From: Macrotis lagotis
Taxonomy: Eukaryota; Chordata; Mammalia; Peramelemorphia; Peramelidae
Length of the DNA: 64,000 nt
Direction: 5' to 3'
Assembly (NCBI RefSeq): GCF_037893015.1
Contig: NC_133662.1
Span: forward strand, 204,425,696-204,489,695
Positions within the stretch are counted from its first letter, which is position 1, and each line of letters opens with the position of its first letter. Under the pieces are notes generated by a model. That model worked only from the letters and a program-made list of their open reading frames with translations. It had not been told where the DNA came from and searched no databases. This document shows, one piece after another, positions 24,420 to 36,854 of this stretch. The position numbers and the translations under genes are program-made.

Positions 24420-26356
24420 CAACAACAATAACTTATAGGATTATAAATTCTTAACTTATCTTTGAAAATCTTGAAATGATTATTCTTTAACTAGGATATA
24501 AGTTGGAACTACTACATTTCTCAATAAGACACCAGAAACAATATTTAAAAAAATAAAAACAACAAAGAAACACTAAAGAAAATTGACCTCAAAGGAAATG
24601 ATCTGGCTCCAAGAAAGAAAAACATAGTAACCCAAACATTTGTGGGTCTGAAAATATTTTCTTTTCAACTTAGCACCTTAAATTTGATTTAATGAAAAAT
24701 TTCATCAAGGCCATAATTCAAAATGGTTCTTATTTTCATATTTTGAAGAAATGAATTTCCAAGAATGGGAAAGTTTAGATCAAAAACAGTATTATTTTTG
24801 AGCCTATGGGTAAAGAAAATGATGAAAGACAATCATTTTGAAGAATAATTGAATGAAGTTGAAAAAATCAGATGGTAAGTTCTTAAAGTGACCAAAAACT
24901 TTTTGGGAAATTAAAGAAGTGGAAATTTTCCAAGAAATTGTCAAAGCCTATAAAATAATGTGTCTTTCAAGATTTATTTCTTGGTGTTACATTCTGACTT
25001 CTTCCCAGAAAACCTAAGGGAAATAACTGACAAAAAGGATGAACATTTTCATCAACAAATCTTCACAATGGAAACACAGTTCCAGGATAAATGTAATCTA
25101 AGCACATTGACTGACTTCTGTTAGATGATGAAGATGTATGTTTCATAGACAAAATACAATAGGCATTCATCAGTAGCTACATTTTAGAGAAGTTTATGAG
25201 TATAATTTTGGTTAACAAAAATTGGCAACAAAACATTAAATTATAATATTGTGTGGGATAAAAATCCACTTAAAATATGACTCCTCTAAGAAAAAAAAAG
25301 TTTATCTTGGCTTTCCTCAAGAAAAGGGCATATTCCAAGTCTCATAAAGGTGAAGATCAAGGGGCTGCCCCAAATTGACAGTCAAGAAAGATTATATGGC
25401 TAACACAATCCCCTCCTCCTCCCTATCATCTCTCTCTCTCTCTCTCTCTGTCAACTCATTGGTCTTCAGAATTACATTGTATTTGAGAATATTTACCCCA
25501 GCAACAAAGAAAAGAAAGGTTTTCATAAAATATTACCTCACCATCCAGATGGTGAGAATAACTTACAGGATTATAGCTATCTTATTGAAGTAACACAAGG
25601 TCTAGGAAGAGGCTACTTATCAAACAAGAGGAGTCTTATGAGCTTCATTGAAATGCATGGTTTTTCTCATGGGAACAAACTGTTCTCTCAGTTAAGATAG
25701 TTTTATCATCAAATAGGTGACTAACTAAAAATGTTAGGCCCCTCTGGAAATAGTTCATTATTCCCTTCCACCCCACCCCCAACAGAATGGGGAGGTTGTC
25801 TGGCTTGGAATGCAAGGTCTCTCTCTCCCTCTTTCTTCTAAGAATAGTATCAGAGTAATTGTTTGTTTGTCCTTGTTGTGATGATTTTTAACCCTGAGAG
25901 GACTTCACTAGGAATATTAATTCTTAAGATGGAATATTCCACTCAATATCCAAGAAAATAATGGGAAATATACAAAATCTTAAATAATATTTGAAACTCG
26001 TGAAAAAAAAACTATAAAAGTCTCCTTTGTTCTTTTTTGGATGTAGCAAGGAAAACAATTTCTGATTGGTGTCCAGAATTATTAAAGGAAGATTAATCTA
26101 GCAAAGAAAGAACTGAAAAATTAGTTTCATGAAAAAAGTTATCTTTTTCTCTTTTATTAGGTTATCCTAGCAAATAATGCAAATGCTAAAGTTACTGTTT
26201 CCCTAGATTTTAGAAAAGAAACATGGAAAGTCTATTGTAATAACTTTGTTGACACTATGGAGAGGAGTGAGATTTCAGATTTGTTGAATGGCCAATTATA
26301 GAGTTGAACGATAGACACTGAAAGGATTAAACTGCATATTTGGTCTACTATTTAAA

Positions 26357-26400
<44 letters not shown>

Positions 26401-27179
26401 CACTTTCTAAGCTCCTAAAACCATTCTCTCCATCACCTTGTGTTATTCAGTTCCAGATTTTTCAAATTTTACTTTTCTGCATACACACACACACACACAC
26501 CCCTCTCAAAAGTAATATTCTTGAATTTCCTTCTTCCTTAAAGAAGCCAAACTAGAGAAGATTTAAGGTCAAAATAGTAAAAAAATCTTCTCTTTTAGCT
26601 TCCCTTTACCCCCATCATTCTAGGGTAACAGTCATCATATTTATATCTTTTGGAAACATGATTCAAAGGGAAAGGTTGAATGCTGCAGTAACTTTTTCAC
26701 TTATTTCCTGAAGGGTCCAAAAACCTTTCCTTAAATGTAGGTTTTAAGGTATTCATAGTGATTCTAATTACTATGACATTCTCAGTTATATAGTAATAGG
26801 GTCCTAAAATGGCCCCAGTAATAGGGAATATAAGGTTTAATTGACTTCATGGTCAGTGAGGTTGTTGATCCAGGCTTTCAAGTGTTCACTTAACCTTAGA
26901 AAAGGGGCCACTACATGCCTTGTAAATCTTTGAAATAAACATTGTATTGCTCTGTTAACATATGTGTCCAATGTAGTTATTTCCTACAATACTTAATTTA
27001 AATTTGAGTCCAATTGACTAGCATATCAAGCTAACAGAATATTTATAAATCGATTTCAATGTGAAAGTAAGTCCATTGGGGATTAAGACCTTTGTCTTAA
27101 AACTTATCCTATTTAGCATTTATCTTATTGGAGGGAGGCACATTATTTGAAGAAATACATAAATAGCATGTCAGTTAGA
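24420..27179. other. No gene; unassigned AT-rich DNA with microsatellites
   Basis: No coding family recognised. Short frames at 25375 and 26340 run through TC, TA and CA simple repeats. Confidence 0.55.
26360..26397. repeat. (TA)n microsatellite
   Basis: About 19 uninterrupted TA units; a (CA)n run follows at 26482-26500. A (TC)n run lies at 25428-25449. Confidence 0.97.
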
Positions 27180-28110
27180 TTTACATAAAAGCTTGGAAGT
27201 ATCACAAGCACAATAAATAGTCTAGGCAACATTTGAAAAAAATTGACAGATTAGAATACTGAGCTGTTTTAATTTCATCTAATAAAATGAAACTTAATTG
27301 TGTTAAATGTAAATTCTTATCCTTGGGTTCAAAAATTCATTTTCTCAAGAAGAAGATGAGAGAGATATAACTAAGAAAGACATTTATATGAAAAGATCTC
27401 AAGGAATTAGAAGAATGTAAGCTCACAGAATAGTCAACACTGTGTGATAATGACTAATTAGCCTAAAGTGATTTTTAGGCTTCATTAAGAGAGTTATACT
27501 ATCTGGAAAACATTAATTAATCCTCTGTATTCTGCCCTGGCCAGACCAAATCTAGAGTACTGAACTCAATTCAGGAAACTGCATTTTAAGATGGATACTG
27601 CTAAACTGGCATTAAGCCTTTGAATAAATGGTATATGATGATCACTTGATGTAATTTGTCATATCTGGCTTAAAGAAAAGTCACTGGACCTGTGGCAAGT
27701 TTAGGGGGAGGAGGTATGATAAATGTTTTAGGGTATTTGGGGACTCTCACATTGCAGAGTGCAAAATTAGGAACATTGGGTAGAAAACAAACACAGAATT
27801 TCATACTTGATGTAGGACTTTAAATTTTGCAAATGACTTTACAAATATTAGCTTATTCTATTCTCATTACAACCCTGGGAAATAGATGCTGTTATTAGCC
27901 ACATTTTACAAGAGAGATAATTGAAACAGAATGTTGAGAATTGTTCAGGGTTACAAAGCAGGTGTGTGAGATCAGAGCTTAAGTCTTCTTTACTGAAGGT
28001 CCAGCACCTCTGTCTATTGTGTTACTTTGACATTAGATAAAACTACCTGGTAATTAGAACTATTAAGAAAAATAGAATGGGCTACTTCAAGGTGTCATGA
28101 CCTCTAGTTA
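27180..28110 (+). mobile_element. L3/CR1 LINE fragment, split by a MIR
   Basis: In order: AATAAAATGAAACTTAATTG, TCAACACTGTGTGATAATGA, CTTCATTAAGAGAGTTATAC and CTGTATTCTGCCCTGGCCAG (LYSALARPNLEY-like, a CR1-clade RT motif). Then come CAGAGTGCAAAATTAGGAAC, the MIR, and AAAAATAGAATGGGCTACTT. Stops throughout. Confidence 0.8.
27815..28030 (-). mobile_element. MIR inserted in L3
   Basis: TTTGCAAATGACTTTACAAA, CATTACAACCCTGGGAAATA and GGGTTACAAAGCAGGTGTGT are antisense MIR. The L3 reading continues on both sides. Confidence 0.8.
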
Positions 28111-30574
28111 CTGTAATGGAACTATATGTTTCCAGTGGCACTACTACCCAGGACCAGTGAGGAATCACCACAGAGCTACTTCATGGGGAATGGGAATAAG
28201 ACAAATGTCTTCAAATGGCAGGATGCCTGAGCGAAGATCTAGGAACTCAGCCAGGGTTTACGATGATGTTCAAGTAGATGCCTCCTCCTTTTTTTTTTAG
28301 ATACCTCCTTTCAATATAACACAATAAGGAACCTAGAATCTTCAAGATGATGGACTAATTAAGTATGAGTGTAGATTCTTTTAGTACCTCCACCTCTCCC
28401 TTTACAACACCCATTTGGTTTTGACTTAAATTCATGTGACTCAGAAAAAACAACTTTAGGCCAACTGCTTGGAAGAATTTCTTCAAAGGAAAAATGACCC
28501 CAAATGGAACAAGTCTGTGTCTGATATGGGGTATATTTTTAATGGTCTTGAATGTTCACCAACAATCCAACCAAGGAAGCTCAAACTACCCCATGTTCCC
28601 TAAAGAGCTATATAGAGAAATGAATGAAACTTAAAATTCACAGAGAGAAACTAAAATATTTCTCCCTTAAATTTCTTAGGAAGACACAAACAAAATAGCC
28701 CTAATTTATAGGGTGAAGCTATCCCTCCATGAAATCATGAACAGGACTACTGAGAATTCTTGGAGTTTGAAGTTTCTTACATGAGCATGCATGTACACTT
28801 GTGTCATAGCCTGTATAAATAAAAACTATGAATGGTATAAACTATTTGGATATTCACAGTCATATGACATTGGCACTGGTAACCTTAGAGGAATATATAG
28901 AGACTACTGTTGAAGTGACTCTAAGATCCCTTTTATTTTTATTGTTACTGAGTTAGCTGAGATTACAACTAGATTACAATTGCTCAGTATTCTAATGTGA
29001 TACTTCCAAGCTTTTATGTAAATCTAACAGACATGCAATTTGTAATCCCAAGTTCTTGGCTTGTCCACATATTAACAGACCAAAGTTTTGAACTCTAGTT
29101 GGAGTTTGTAATTGATGATTCCCTCTTCATTTTGAATATGTGTCTAGCAAATTATACCACTCGGGTGGACTCTGCTATTACCTTTTATTTAATATACCTA
29201 AGTATTTAATATACCTAATATTCTAAGTAATAGGTCAGATAGTAGCAATGATAGTTTTCTTCATCACAATGATTATTAACACCATTAGTGCTTCAGTTAT
29301 GGAGAGAGGCATGAAGCATCAAGGAAATAAACAGTATATAGAAGCAACATATGAACTCTGTATTCGATCTAAAAGAACAATATATGAAATGGCCACCATA
29401 GATAAGAGAGAAAGAGATTCAGAAGTTAATTTGAAAGCCACAAAAATAAAGCTTGAACTGATTAGTGAACACATACCATCTGGGTACATTCCTATCTGAT
29501 AGTGATGTCACATTATAGAGCAAAGATCCCTGTGATTTAATTGAATGATAACTGAAAATACTATAAAATTGTCTTCCCTTGTTTTCAGAAAATAAAGACC
29601 CATTTGCTATAGTGAAGGCAGTTTTCAGAAAAATCTGAGAAATTATATTCAGTGATGAGCAGATTACTACATCACTCAAAAGACAAACAGAAACATGAAG
29701 TAATGTCAAAAATTCTTCAAAAATGTAAGAATGATCACATAATGGGTGGGGCAACATTATGAATACCTGAAGTAATAAGCTTTCTCATATAAAATAAAGA
29801 ATTTAAGAATATGGAAAAGTTATGAATTGGAATATACAAGGTTTTTTCCCCTAAAATTTATCTGAAAACTATTTTAATATTTATTATCATGTCTTTACTA
29901 ATATTATGATATATAGAATTGGTTGAAATTTTGAGTCATTTTTTCCAGTTTAATCTCTCTGTATGTGTTAAAAAAGTTTTTTTCCATTCAGATTACTCTA
30001 ATTTATAATTAAATATTTGTTTCTGTTTAGAAAGAATTCAATCCAAAGTTAAGGGGGAAAAAAGAGAGAAAGAGGTAAAAGATCTCCCCATATTTTCAAT
30101 TTCCAATCTAATGATTATTGTAGAGGACATATTAGTTCAGTTACAAATTGAACTAAAATCCTCTGAAGTTCTTTGAAAATATGAACTTCTTTACTCCTAT
30201 AAAGAACCTCTACAATCTTTCCTTTACCCAAGTCAATCCATTCTCTCTGTATAATTCCCCTTATGTGAACCACCAAGGAACCTATCTTTTGAATCCCTAC
30301 CCTGCCTTTGATGTCCAAATCCATTGTCACTTCTTTAAGCAGGGTTTCCCATCTCCTAGTTAGTGATGAACCTTTCTTTTTCTACAGGATGCATTGCTCA
30401 TATCATACTTAGGCATTTATCATAAGTTATGGTTATTTACATACAGGATATATCACTCTCATCAACTCTTCCTAAACTAAAGATCTTCAAAAGATAATGG
30501 TCATTTTCCAATAATACACTAATTGGGGATTTTATATCAAATACAAATGAACTAAGTGACAGGCAAGGATCAAA
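28111..30574. other. No gene; unassigned DNA
   Basis: Small open frames (28097-28300, 29248-29499) have no motif I recognise. Not placed in any repeat family. Confidence 0.5.
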
Positions 30575-30765
30575 GGATTATGCATTTTAGAGCTGGAAAG
30601 AACTGTTTTAGAATCTTACTCTCTTATTATAGATGAAGAAACTGAGGCTCCGAGAGATTAATAACTTGACCAGGGTCACAGAGCTAATATGTGTTTAAAT
30701 GGAATTCAAGTCTATATTGTCCTGATTCTAAGTCTACTAGTCTACTCTATCTACTAGTCAGTAAG
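30575..30765 (-). mobile_element. MIR-type SINE
   Basis: TTTTAGAGCTGGAAAGAACT, AGATGAAGAAACTGAGGCTC and CCAGGGTCACAGAGCTAATA. Confidence 0.8.
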
Positions 30766-31694
30766 GCCTCTACAAAATTCATTCTTTTCCTCAAGACTAT
30801 GAAAGTAAAGAGAAACTTTCTCTTGTCATTTTTAGGGATAATTGAATAAGGGTAGGGCATTCTTAAGGAAACATTTTAAAATATATTCCCATTTTGGGTT
30901 CCTCTGTTCATAACCTTACTGCAAGGTTGTGAATACAATGCCTCAGTTGGCAGGGTCAAAGACAGATTATATCCATATTTATTTGGATCTCCAGTTTGTT
31001 TATTTTAATTCTAGAATTCAGAGGTCCCTTCTTTTTCATCCTTATGTATGGGATCTAAGGAAATACTTGAATTTCCTTACTCCATCTATGTATAGGTAAT
31101 AGTGACTAAAGGAGGCCATAGCTGCATCCATCTATAAAACCTGATCTCTTGAACCAGGTCTTTCTTCAGCTACATTGCCTGGTCTTATCTTACTGTGGGA
31201 CTTTATTTTCCACAATAATTTATTTGCTTCAATGAACCATATTGAATTTTCTTTTGCCTGAACTGAGTCACAAGGCTAAATCTCTAGCAAGTGCTTTAAA
31301 TTGTTCTCTCAGTGACTACTGAGGTATTGCTTCAGTTATTTGTTTTCATTTTCTTTCTTTTTTATTTTTGGAAGTCAGTTATATTTTTCTGAAACAGAGA
31401 AGTATGACAGTCTTTTATGCATTTTTTACTGTACTATTCCATGTTTCTAATGTATCTGGTCAGGCTTCTCAAAAGCCTTACAAGTTATGGAATGTGGTTT
31501 CAAAGATAAGTTTCAAACTATGACCAAGGAATATTTTGATACTGGTGTGAGTATATTGGGAAATAATATTAGTTTTATCAAAGCAAAACCAGGAGAAAAA
31601 CCAGATGAAAAAAAAAGAAGTTGTCTCAAAGTTTTCTCCTTTCTAAAGATTTAAACTTTTTTTTCTTTTCTTTTTTTTTGTACAGCTATGGTTT
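30766..31694. other. No gene or placed repeat
   Basis: AT-rich sequence between a MIR and an L2-type fragment. Confidence 0.55.
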
Positions 31695-32130
31695 TATAGA
31701 GAAATATTGTGATAGGATAGTTAGGCATCTGGTCCTAGCCTCATTCCCCATATCTTCACTTTCATCTACCGAACATGTCCAATCTGTTGTCAACTATTGT
31801 GCTGCATACTTTGACAACATTACTCCTATGTGCCCCATTCTGTCTATTCATTCAACCATTATATTAGTGGAGGTCTTTACCACCCTTAAATTAAACTATG
31901 ATACTAATTTTCTAATTAAACTCCAAGTTCTTGTCTCTCCTTCTAATAAATTGTGCTCCACACAGTTCTCAAAGTAACTTCTCTGACCATCAAATCAAAG
32001 TGACTTCCCTGAATGGAAACTTGCAGCTTTTTCCAGGTGTGTTTCAGAACTAACAGAGAGCCTCATCCTATCGAACTCAATCTCTAGCCTGTTGCTAAAC
32101 CTATTTAATCACTCTTCTTCCTTATGACTG
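31695..32130 (+). mobile_element. L2-type LINE fragment (RT end)
   Basis: TGTCCAATCTGTTGTCAACT, TCTCCTTCTAATAAATTGTG, CTCCACACAGTTCTCAAAGT and AACTTCTCTGACCATCAAAT follow the L2 order after the RT core. The 118-codon open frame at 31621-31977 is inside this fossil and is not a gene. Confidence 0.6.
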
Positions 32131-32842
32131 TTTCTCTGAATTGAATCCTTCTTAGTGTTTTTCTTCATGCTTCCTGGATATTCCTATTGTCTTCAAAGGG
32201 AAATTCAATCCACCAAAAGAAAAAAAGAAGCCATAGCAAAAATAGCATCAGACTTACTAGATACTGTTATTAATATACCAGAAGTTAGACAGTTAAAATA
32301 TCAGGGTGGGAGAAATCTTAATTTTATTTAATGACAAATATAAATCAAAAAGCTACAGGAAAAAATCAATTCCTTGTTTAGTTTTAATTTTAGCCTCTTT
32401 ATTGGGATTTGTGTTATTGATTAGATAAGTTATTGTTGATGTTGTAAAAACTAAATTTTAATTATTTCTTACATTTTTTAAAAATCAGAATTTTTTCTGA
32501 AACAAATATATGTTACATGTTCTTATGGAGCTACATTTTCTAAACTTTTGAATTAGTGTACAAGCTAGAGTCTACTAAATGTGACTTTATCTAAAGGGAA
32601 ATTTCTGTGAATGAATGTTAAAACTTACAAAGAAATTAAAAACTCTGTTGTCTGTTTTCCTCTGTACTTTTCCCTATATTTGATTCTTCTAATGTTTTCT
32701 TAAAATCCTACACCTCATCTGACCTTTCAGTATCTTTATTAGAAATTTCAGTAGTTTTAATAATTCAAGGCAACAAAACTGAGGATTTCTAACCTCATTT
32801 GCATAACTCAGAAGGGTCCTTGCAATTGTCCTTTTTAGATCA
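32131..32842. other. No gene or placed repeat
   Basis: AT-rich sequence left of a minus-strand SINE. Confidence 0.55.
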
Positions 32843-32976
32843 TTTATTTATTTATTTATTTAAGGCAATGGGGTTAAGTGACTTGCCCAAGATCACACAG
32901 CTAGGCAATTAAGTATCTGAGATTGGATTTGAACACAGGTCCTCCTGATTCCAAGGGCAGTGCACCTAGCTGCCCC
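32843..32976 (-). mobile_element. WSINE1-type SINE
   Basis: Minus-strand copy: GGGGCAGCTAGGTGCACTGC start, body AATTGCCTAGCTGTGTGATC, tail ending in AAATAAATAAAT. The 5' part has a small deletion. Confidence 0.9.
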
Positions 32977-33214
32977 AGTTGAGTCTTGTACAGTGGCTTA
33001 TGCTAGAACACAATAGAATCACCAGAACTGACTCCAGTTGCTTTCATTGAATGAGGTTTCTTGAATGGCTTCAAAACCTTCTGTTTTAATACATTTTTTA
33101 ATGATAATTATTTTTATTTCCTTGATCACTTTGTCTTCAGATGGGTCCACTGCACAGAAGTCTTCAGTGTCTTCATTTTTCATAGATTTTTGATGACTAG
33201 AGTCTTAAGAGGTT

Positions 33215-33475
33215 TATGTGACTTTTTGTTGTTGAGTTATTTCAATCATTTCTGATTTTTCTCTTATCCCATTTGGTATTTTCTTGGCATAGACACTGGA
33301 GTGGTTTGTCATTTCCTTCTTCAGCTTATTTTATAGATGAGGAACTGAGGTAAACAGCATTTAAACTACTTGATCAGGGTCACACAGTAAGTGTTTGAGT
33401 GCATATTTGTACTCAGATCATACTGATTTCAGGGTCCCCTCTATCCACTGTATTACATAGCTTGCCTCTGCTCAA
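33215..33475 (-). mobile_element. MAR1 SINE
   Basis: TTGTTGTTGAGTTATTTCAA tail, TTCTTGGCATAGACACTGGA, ATAGATGAGGAACTGAGGTA, GGGTCACACAGTAAGTGT, and the head at the right end (CTCTATCCACTGTATTACAT). Confidence 0.88.
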
Positions 33476-33552
33476 TGAAACTGTATGAGGAGAGTATTTG
33501 ACAAGAGAGTCACCCCATAGTATAGTAAAATTCCCATCCTGTTCTCTATTAT

Positions 33553-33609
33553 TGAAGAATAAAATGGCAAGCCACTGCAGTATCTTTGCCAAGAAAACAC
33601 CAAATGTAC
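33553..33609 (+). mobile_element. MAR1 SINE fragment left of L1 copy D
   Basis: AAAATGGCAAGCCACTGCAG and ATCTTTGCCAAGAAAACACC are MAR1 body phrases. The tail phrase GGGTTCATGGACAGCTGAAC lies beyond the L1 at 35290. Confidence 0.7.
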
Positions 33610-35275
33610 CAAAAAATTATTTTACCAAGCTAGGAAAAGTAGTAACGAAATTCATCTGGAGCAACAAAAGTTCAAGAATAGTAAGGAAACGGATGAAAAA
33701 AATATAAAGGAAGGTGGCCTAGCTCTACCAGATCTAAAACTTTACTATAAAGTGGCAATCATCAAACCTGCCTGGTACTGGTTAAGGAATAGTGTAATGG
33801 AGCAGTGGATTGGGATAGGCTCAAAAGAAACAGTAGCAAATGACTGCAATAATCTAATGTTTGACAAACCCAAAGACATTAGTTTCTGGAATAAGAATTC
33901 ACTATTTGACAAAAATTGTTGGGAAAACTGCAAAATAGTATGGCAAAAACTAGGCATAGATCCACATCTCACACGCTATACCAAAATAAGGTCAAAATGG
34001 GTATAGAATCTAGACATAAAGGGCAACACTATAGCTAAATTAATAGACCAAGAAAAACTTATCTATTAGATGTATGGAAAGGGGATAAATTTATGATTAA
34101 ACCAGAAATAAAGTACATTATAAACTGTCAAATAAATGATTTTGACTATATTAAATTAAAAAGGTTTTGCACTAATAAAATCAATGCTACCAAAATTAGA
34201 GCAACAGCAGAAGTAGGAGTTCTGATACAGGTCTCATTTGTAAAATATATAGAAAATTGCAACAAATTTTAATGTTACCAGAAATTACCCAATTGATTAA
34301 TGGTCAAAGGATATAAATAGACAATTTTCAAATGAAGAAATTAAAACTATATATAATCATATGAAAAAATGTTCTAAATCATTATTGATTAGAGAATTGC
34401 AAATTAAAATACCTCTGAGGTATCATCTCAAACTATCAGATTGGCTAAGATGAGAAAAAAGGAAAATGATCAATGATGGAGAGAGGTTGTAGGAGTATTG
34501 GAACCTTAATGCATTACTGGTGGAGTTGTGAACAGATTCAACCATTCTGGAGAACAAATATGGAACTATGCCCAAAGAACAACTGAAAAAAAATTCTAGT
34601 CTTAGATCCAGAAGAAATCATAAAAAAGGGGAAAAGTCCCACATATTCCAAAATATTCATAGCAATTCTTTTTGTATTGGCAAAGGACTGGAAATTTAGG
34701 GGAGGCCCATCAATTGAGGAATGGTTAAACAAGCTATCATATATGAATATTATGGAATTATATTGTTCTATAAGAAACCTTAAATGGTCGGACTATAGAG
34801 AAGCTTGGAATGAATGAAAGGATCTGATAATGAGCAAAGGAGCAGGATGAAGAGAACACATTAACAACAACATTGTTGATCAACCTTGATGAATGCAACT
34901 CTTCTCAGCAGTTCAGAGAGCTAGGACAACCCTATTAGATAGAGTATGGATAATGCTATCCCCACCCAGAAGAAGAAAAACAAAACAAAACAAAACACTC
35001 TTCAGAATCTGATAAATACTATATTCATTTAAAAAAATCTCATGTATTTCTTTCCCTTGATCCTATTTCTCATACTGAAAATGACATCTGTAAAGACCTT
35101 TAATACAAATGTGAATGGTACAATGTTAACCTGACTCTGTTGCTGAAAGGAGGGGGTTATAAAGGGAAGGTGGAAGGAAATTTTGCAATTTAAAATTATA
35201 TACATGCATATGGATAAATGTTGAAAAATTTTCATAATGCATATTGGGAAAAATAAAACATCAATTTAAAAAAAA
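33610..35275 (+). mobile_element. L1 (copy D), 5'-truncated ORF2 3' half
   Basis: It starts at the NYFTKLGKVVTKFIWSNKSS-type codons (33615-33670). A second open frame follows at 33752-34006 (AWYWLRNSVMEQWIGIGS, SFWNKNSLFDKNCWENCK), then decayed C-terminal sequence and the 3'UTR ending in A-rich sequence near 35275. The flanks are two pieces of one MAR1 SINE (about 33553-33606 and 35281-35320), so MAR1 was the target. ACCAAATG next to both ends is a candidate target duplication. Confidence 0.85.
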
Positions 35276-35489
35276 AGGAAAGTACCAAATGGGTTCATGG
35301 ACAGCTGAACATAGGGAACTAAAACGGATTAAGCAATAACAATATTCTCTACCATTCTACCCTATGCTATCCTACAAATGAAAAGAGAAAAAATTTACCT
35401 AGATTTCAAAAAACTTGGGTTAGAATTCCAGCTTTGTAATGTTTTTATTCTCATTGTGAAAGGATAATCCAATTGACATATCAAGACTT

Positions 35490-35692
35490 CTAGGGGCATC
35501 ATGGTGTGTTGAAAATAGCCCTGGCTTTGAAGGCATAAACAGCATTTAAATTCTATTCCTGTCTCTTATCAATTGGGTGATCTTGGACAAATTACTTCAC
35601 CTATCTCAGGCTCAATCATCTCATGTACAAAATAAAGGAATTAGAATTTGTGACTTCTTAGGTTGCTCCAAAGACTAATGTATGATTCCATG
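35490..35692 (+). mobile_element. MIR/Mon1-type SINE
   Basis: AGGGGCATCATGGTGTGTTG head, GGGTGATCTTGGACAAATTA, CAATCATCTCATGTACAAAA, and a tail ending near ATGATTCCATGATCTTAG. Confidence 0.75.
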
Positions 35693-35758
35693 ATCTTAGT
35701 TTCCCTAGATATAATATGAGAGATGGGAATCAGATTTGACAGTCACTAAAATTTCTTT

Positions 35759-35995
35759 GGGAGCAGCTAGTTAGAATTGGAATGATGGGCCTGGAGTCAG
35801 AAAGATTCATCTTCCTGAGTACAAATTTGGCCTCAGACACTCACTAGTTGTGTGACCCTGGGCAAATCATTGAATCCTATTTGCCTCAGTTTCCTCATCT
35901 GTAAAATGAGTTATAGAAGGAAATGACAAGTCACTTCAGTATCTTTATTAAGAATATTCTAAATGAGATCATAAAGAGTCAAACTGAACAAAAAT
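35759..35995 (+). mobile_element. MAR1 SINE
   Basis: GGGAGCAGCTAGTTAGAATT head, TGTGTGACCCTGGGCAAATC, CCTCATCTGTAAAATGAG, GAGATCATAAAGAGTCAAAC plus the TGAACAAAAAT tail. Confidence 0.9.
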
Positions 35996-36854
35996 AAAAA
36001 TCCCTTTCAGGTTAAGATTCAATATTTATAAGTGCCTACTATGTTAAATCAGTGAACTTATTTTAACAATTTAGTTATTTATGATTTTAATAATGTGGCT
36101 ATACCTGCCAATGTTGCAAAATAACAGCCTGTCCCTGCCTACCCATCCTAAAGGTGTTCATCCATGCCTTCTTATAAATTCTCCATGAGAGTTCCACCCA
36201 GTGCATTGGGAGATCTTTTTTTAAAAAAAATTCAGTTTTGTTATTTTCTGTTTTGATTTTCTCCTTCTTGTCTACCCTTTTCTATTCATTGAGAGGTCAA
36301 GAAAAAAAAACATTACAAAGATACATAGTCATGAAAAACAAGTTCCTAAATTAGTCATGTTCAGGGATAGAGACAGACAGACACATACAAGAAAATATAC
36401 CTCAATTTGTAATCTGAGAACATCAGGACTCTATTTGGAAGTAGATAGCATGTTTCATCATGAGTCCTTTAGAGTTGTGGGTGATCATTGTATTGAGCAT
36501 AGTTACTTAGATTTGTAACATTCAAGCTCTCATTTGTTATCCCTCATTTTGCGTACCTTTTATCAAATAATGTTTTTCTTGATATCTTTTATGCCACTTA
36601 GTGGATACAAGTAGCTTTTGGTTAGAGACTTATTTACAACTAATAGATAACAACTCTATTTCTCTATTGTCCTTGGGGTAAGCAACAATTTTGACACTTT
36701 GGAGATTAGTGTTTCATGATTTATTTCTAGGAAGTATTACTAGAAGGATACATCATGTCAAAAATATGGATTTTTGTTTCAGGGAGAGGTTGGGGAACAT
36801 TCTGAACAATGTACAATTTCCCAAATGCAATATAAGTCATTCTTTTTCTATTGT
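35996..36854. other. No gene or placed repeat
   Basis: AT-rich unassigned DNA. Confidence 0.5.

Noticed and set aside
25280-26990. Possible old LTR or retrovirus-like remnant (an AATAAA with a TGT-rich stretch near 26930)
   Set aside because: No terminal repeat pair, primer-binding site or gag/pol motif was recognised. No endogenous retrovirus could be supported anywhere in the window.
28097-28300. Open frame of 67 codons with a basic stretch
   Set aside because: No homologue recognised and no conserved motif. It partly overlaps the end of the L3 fossil.
29419-29757. 112-codon minus-strand frame
   Set aside because: No recognisable family, no splice or promoter context, and composition typical of random AT-rich DNA.
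31621-31977. 118-codon open frame
   Set aside because: It overlaps an L2-type fossil and its residues match no domain.
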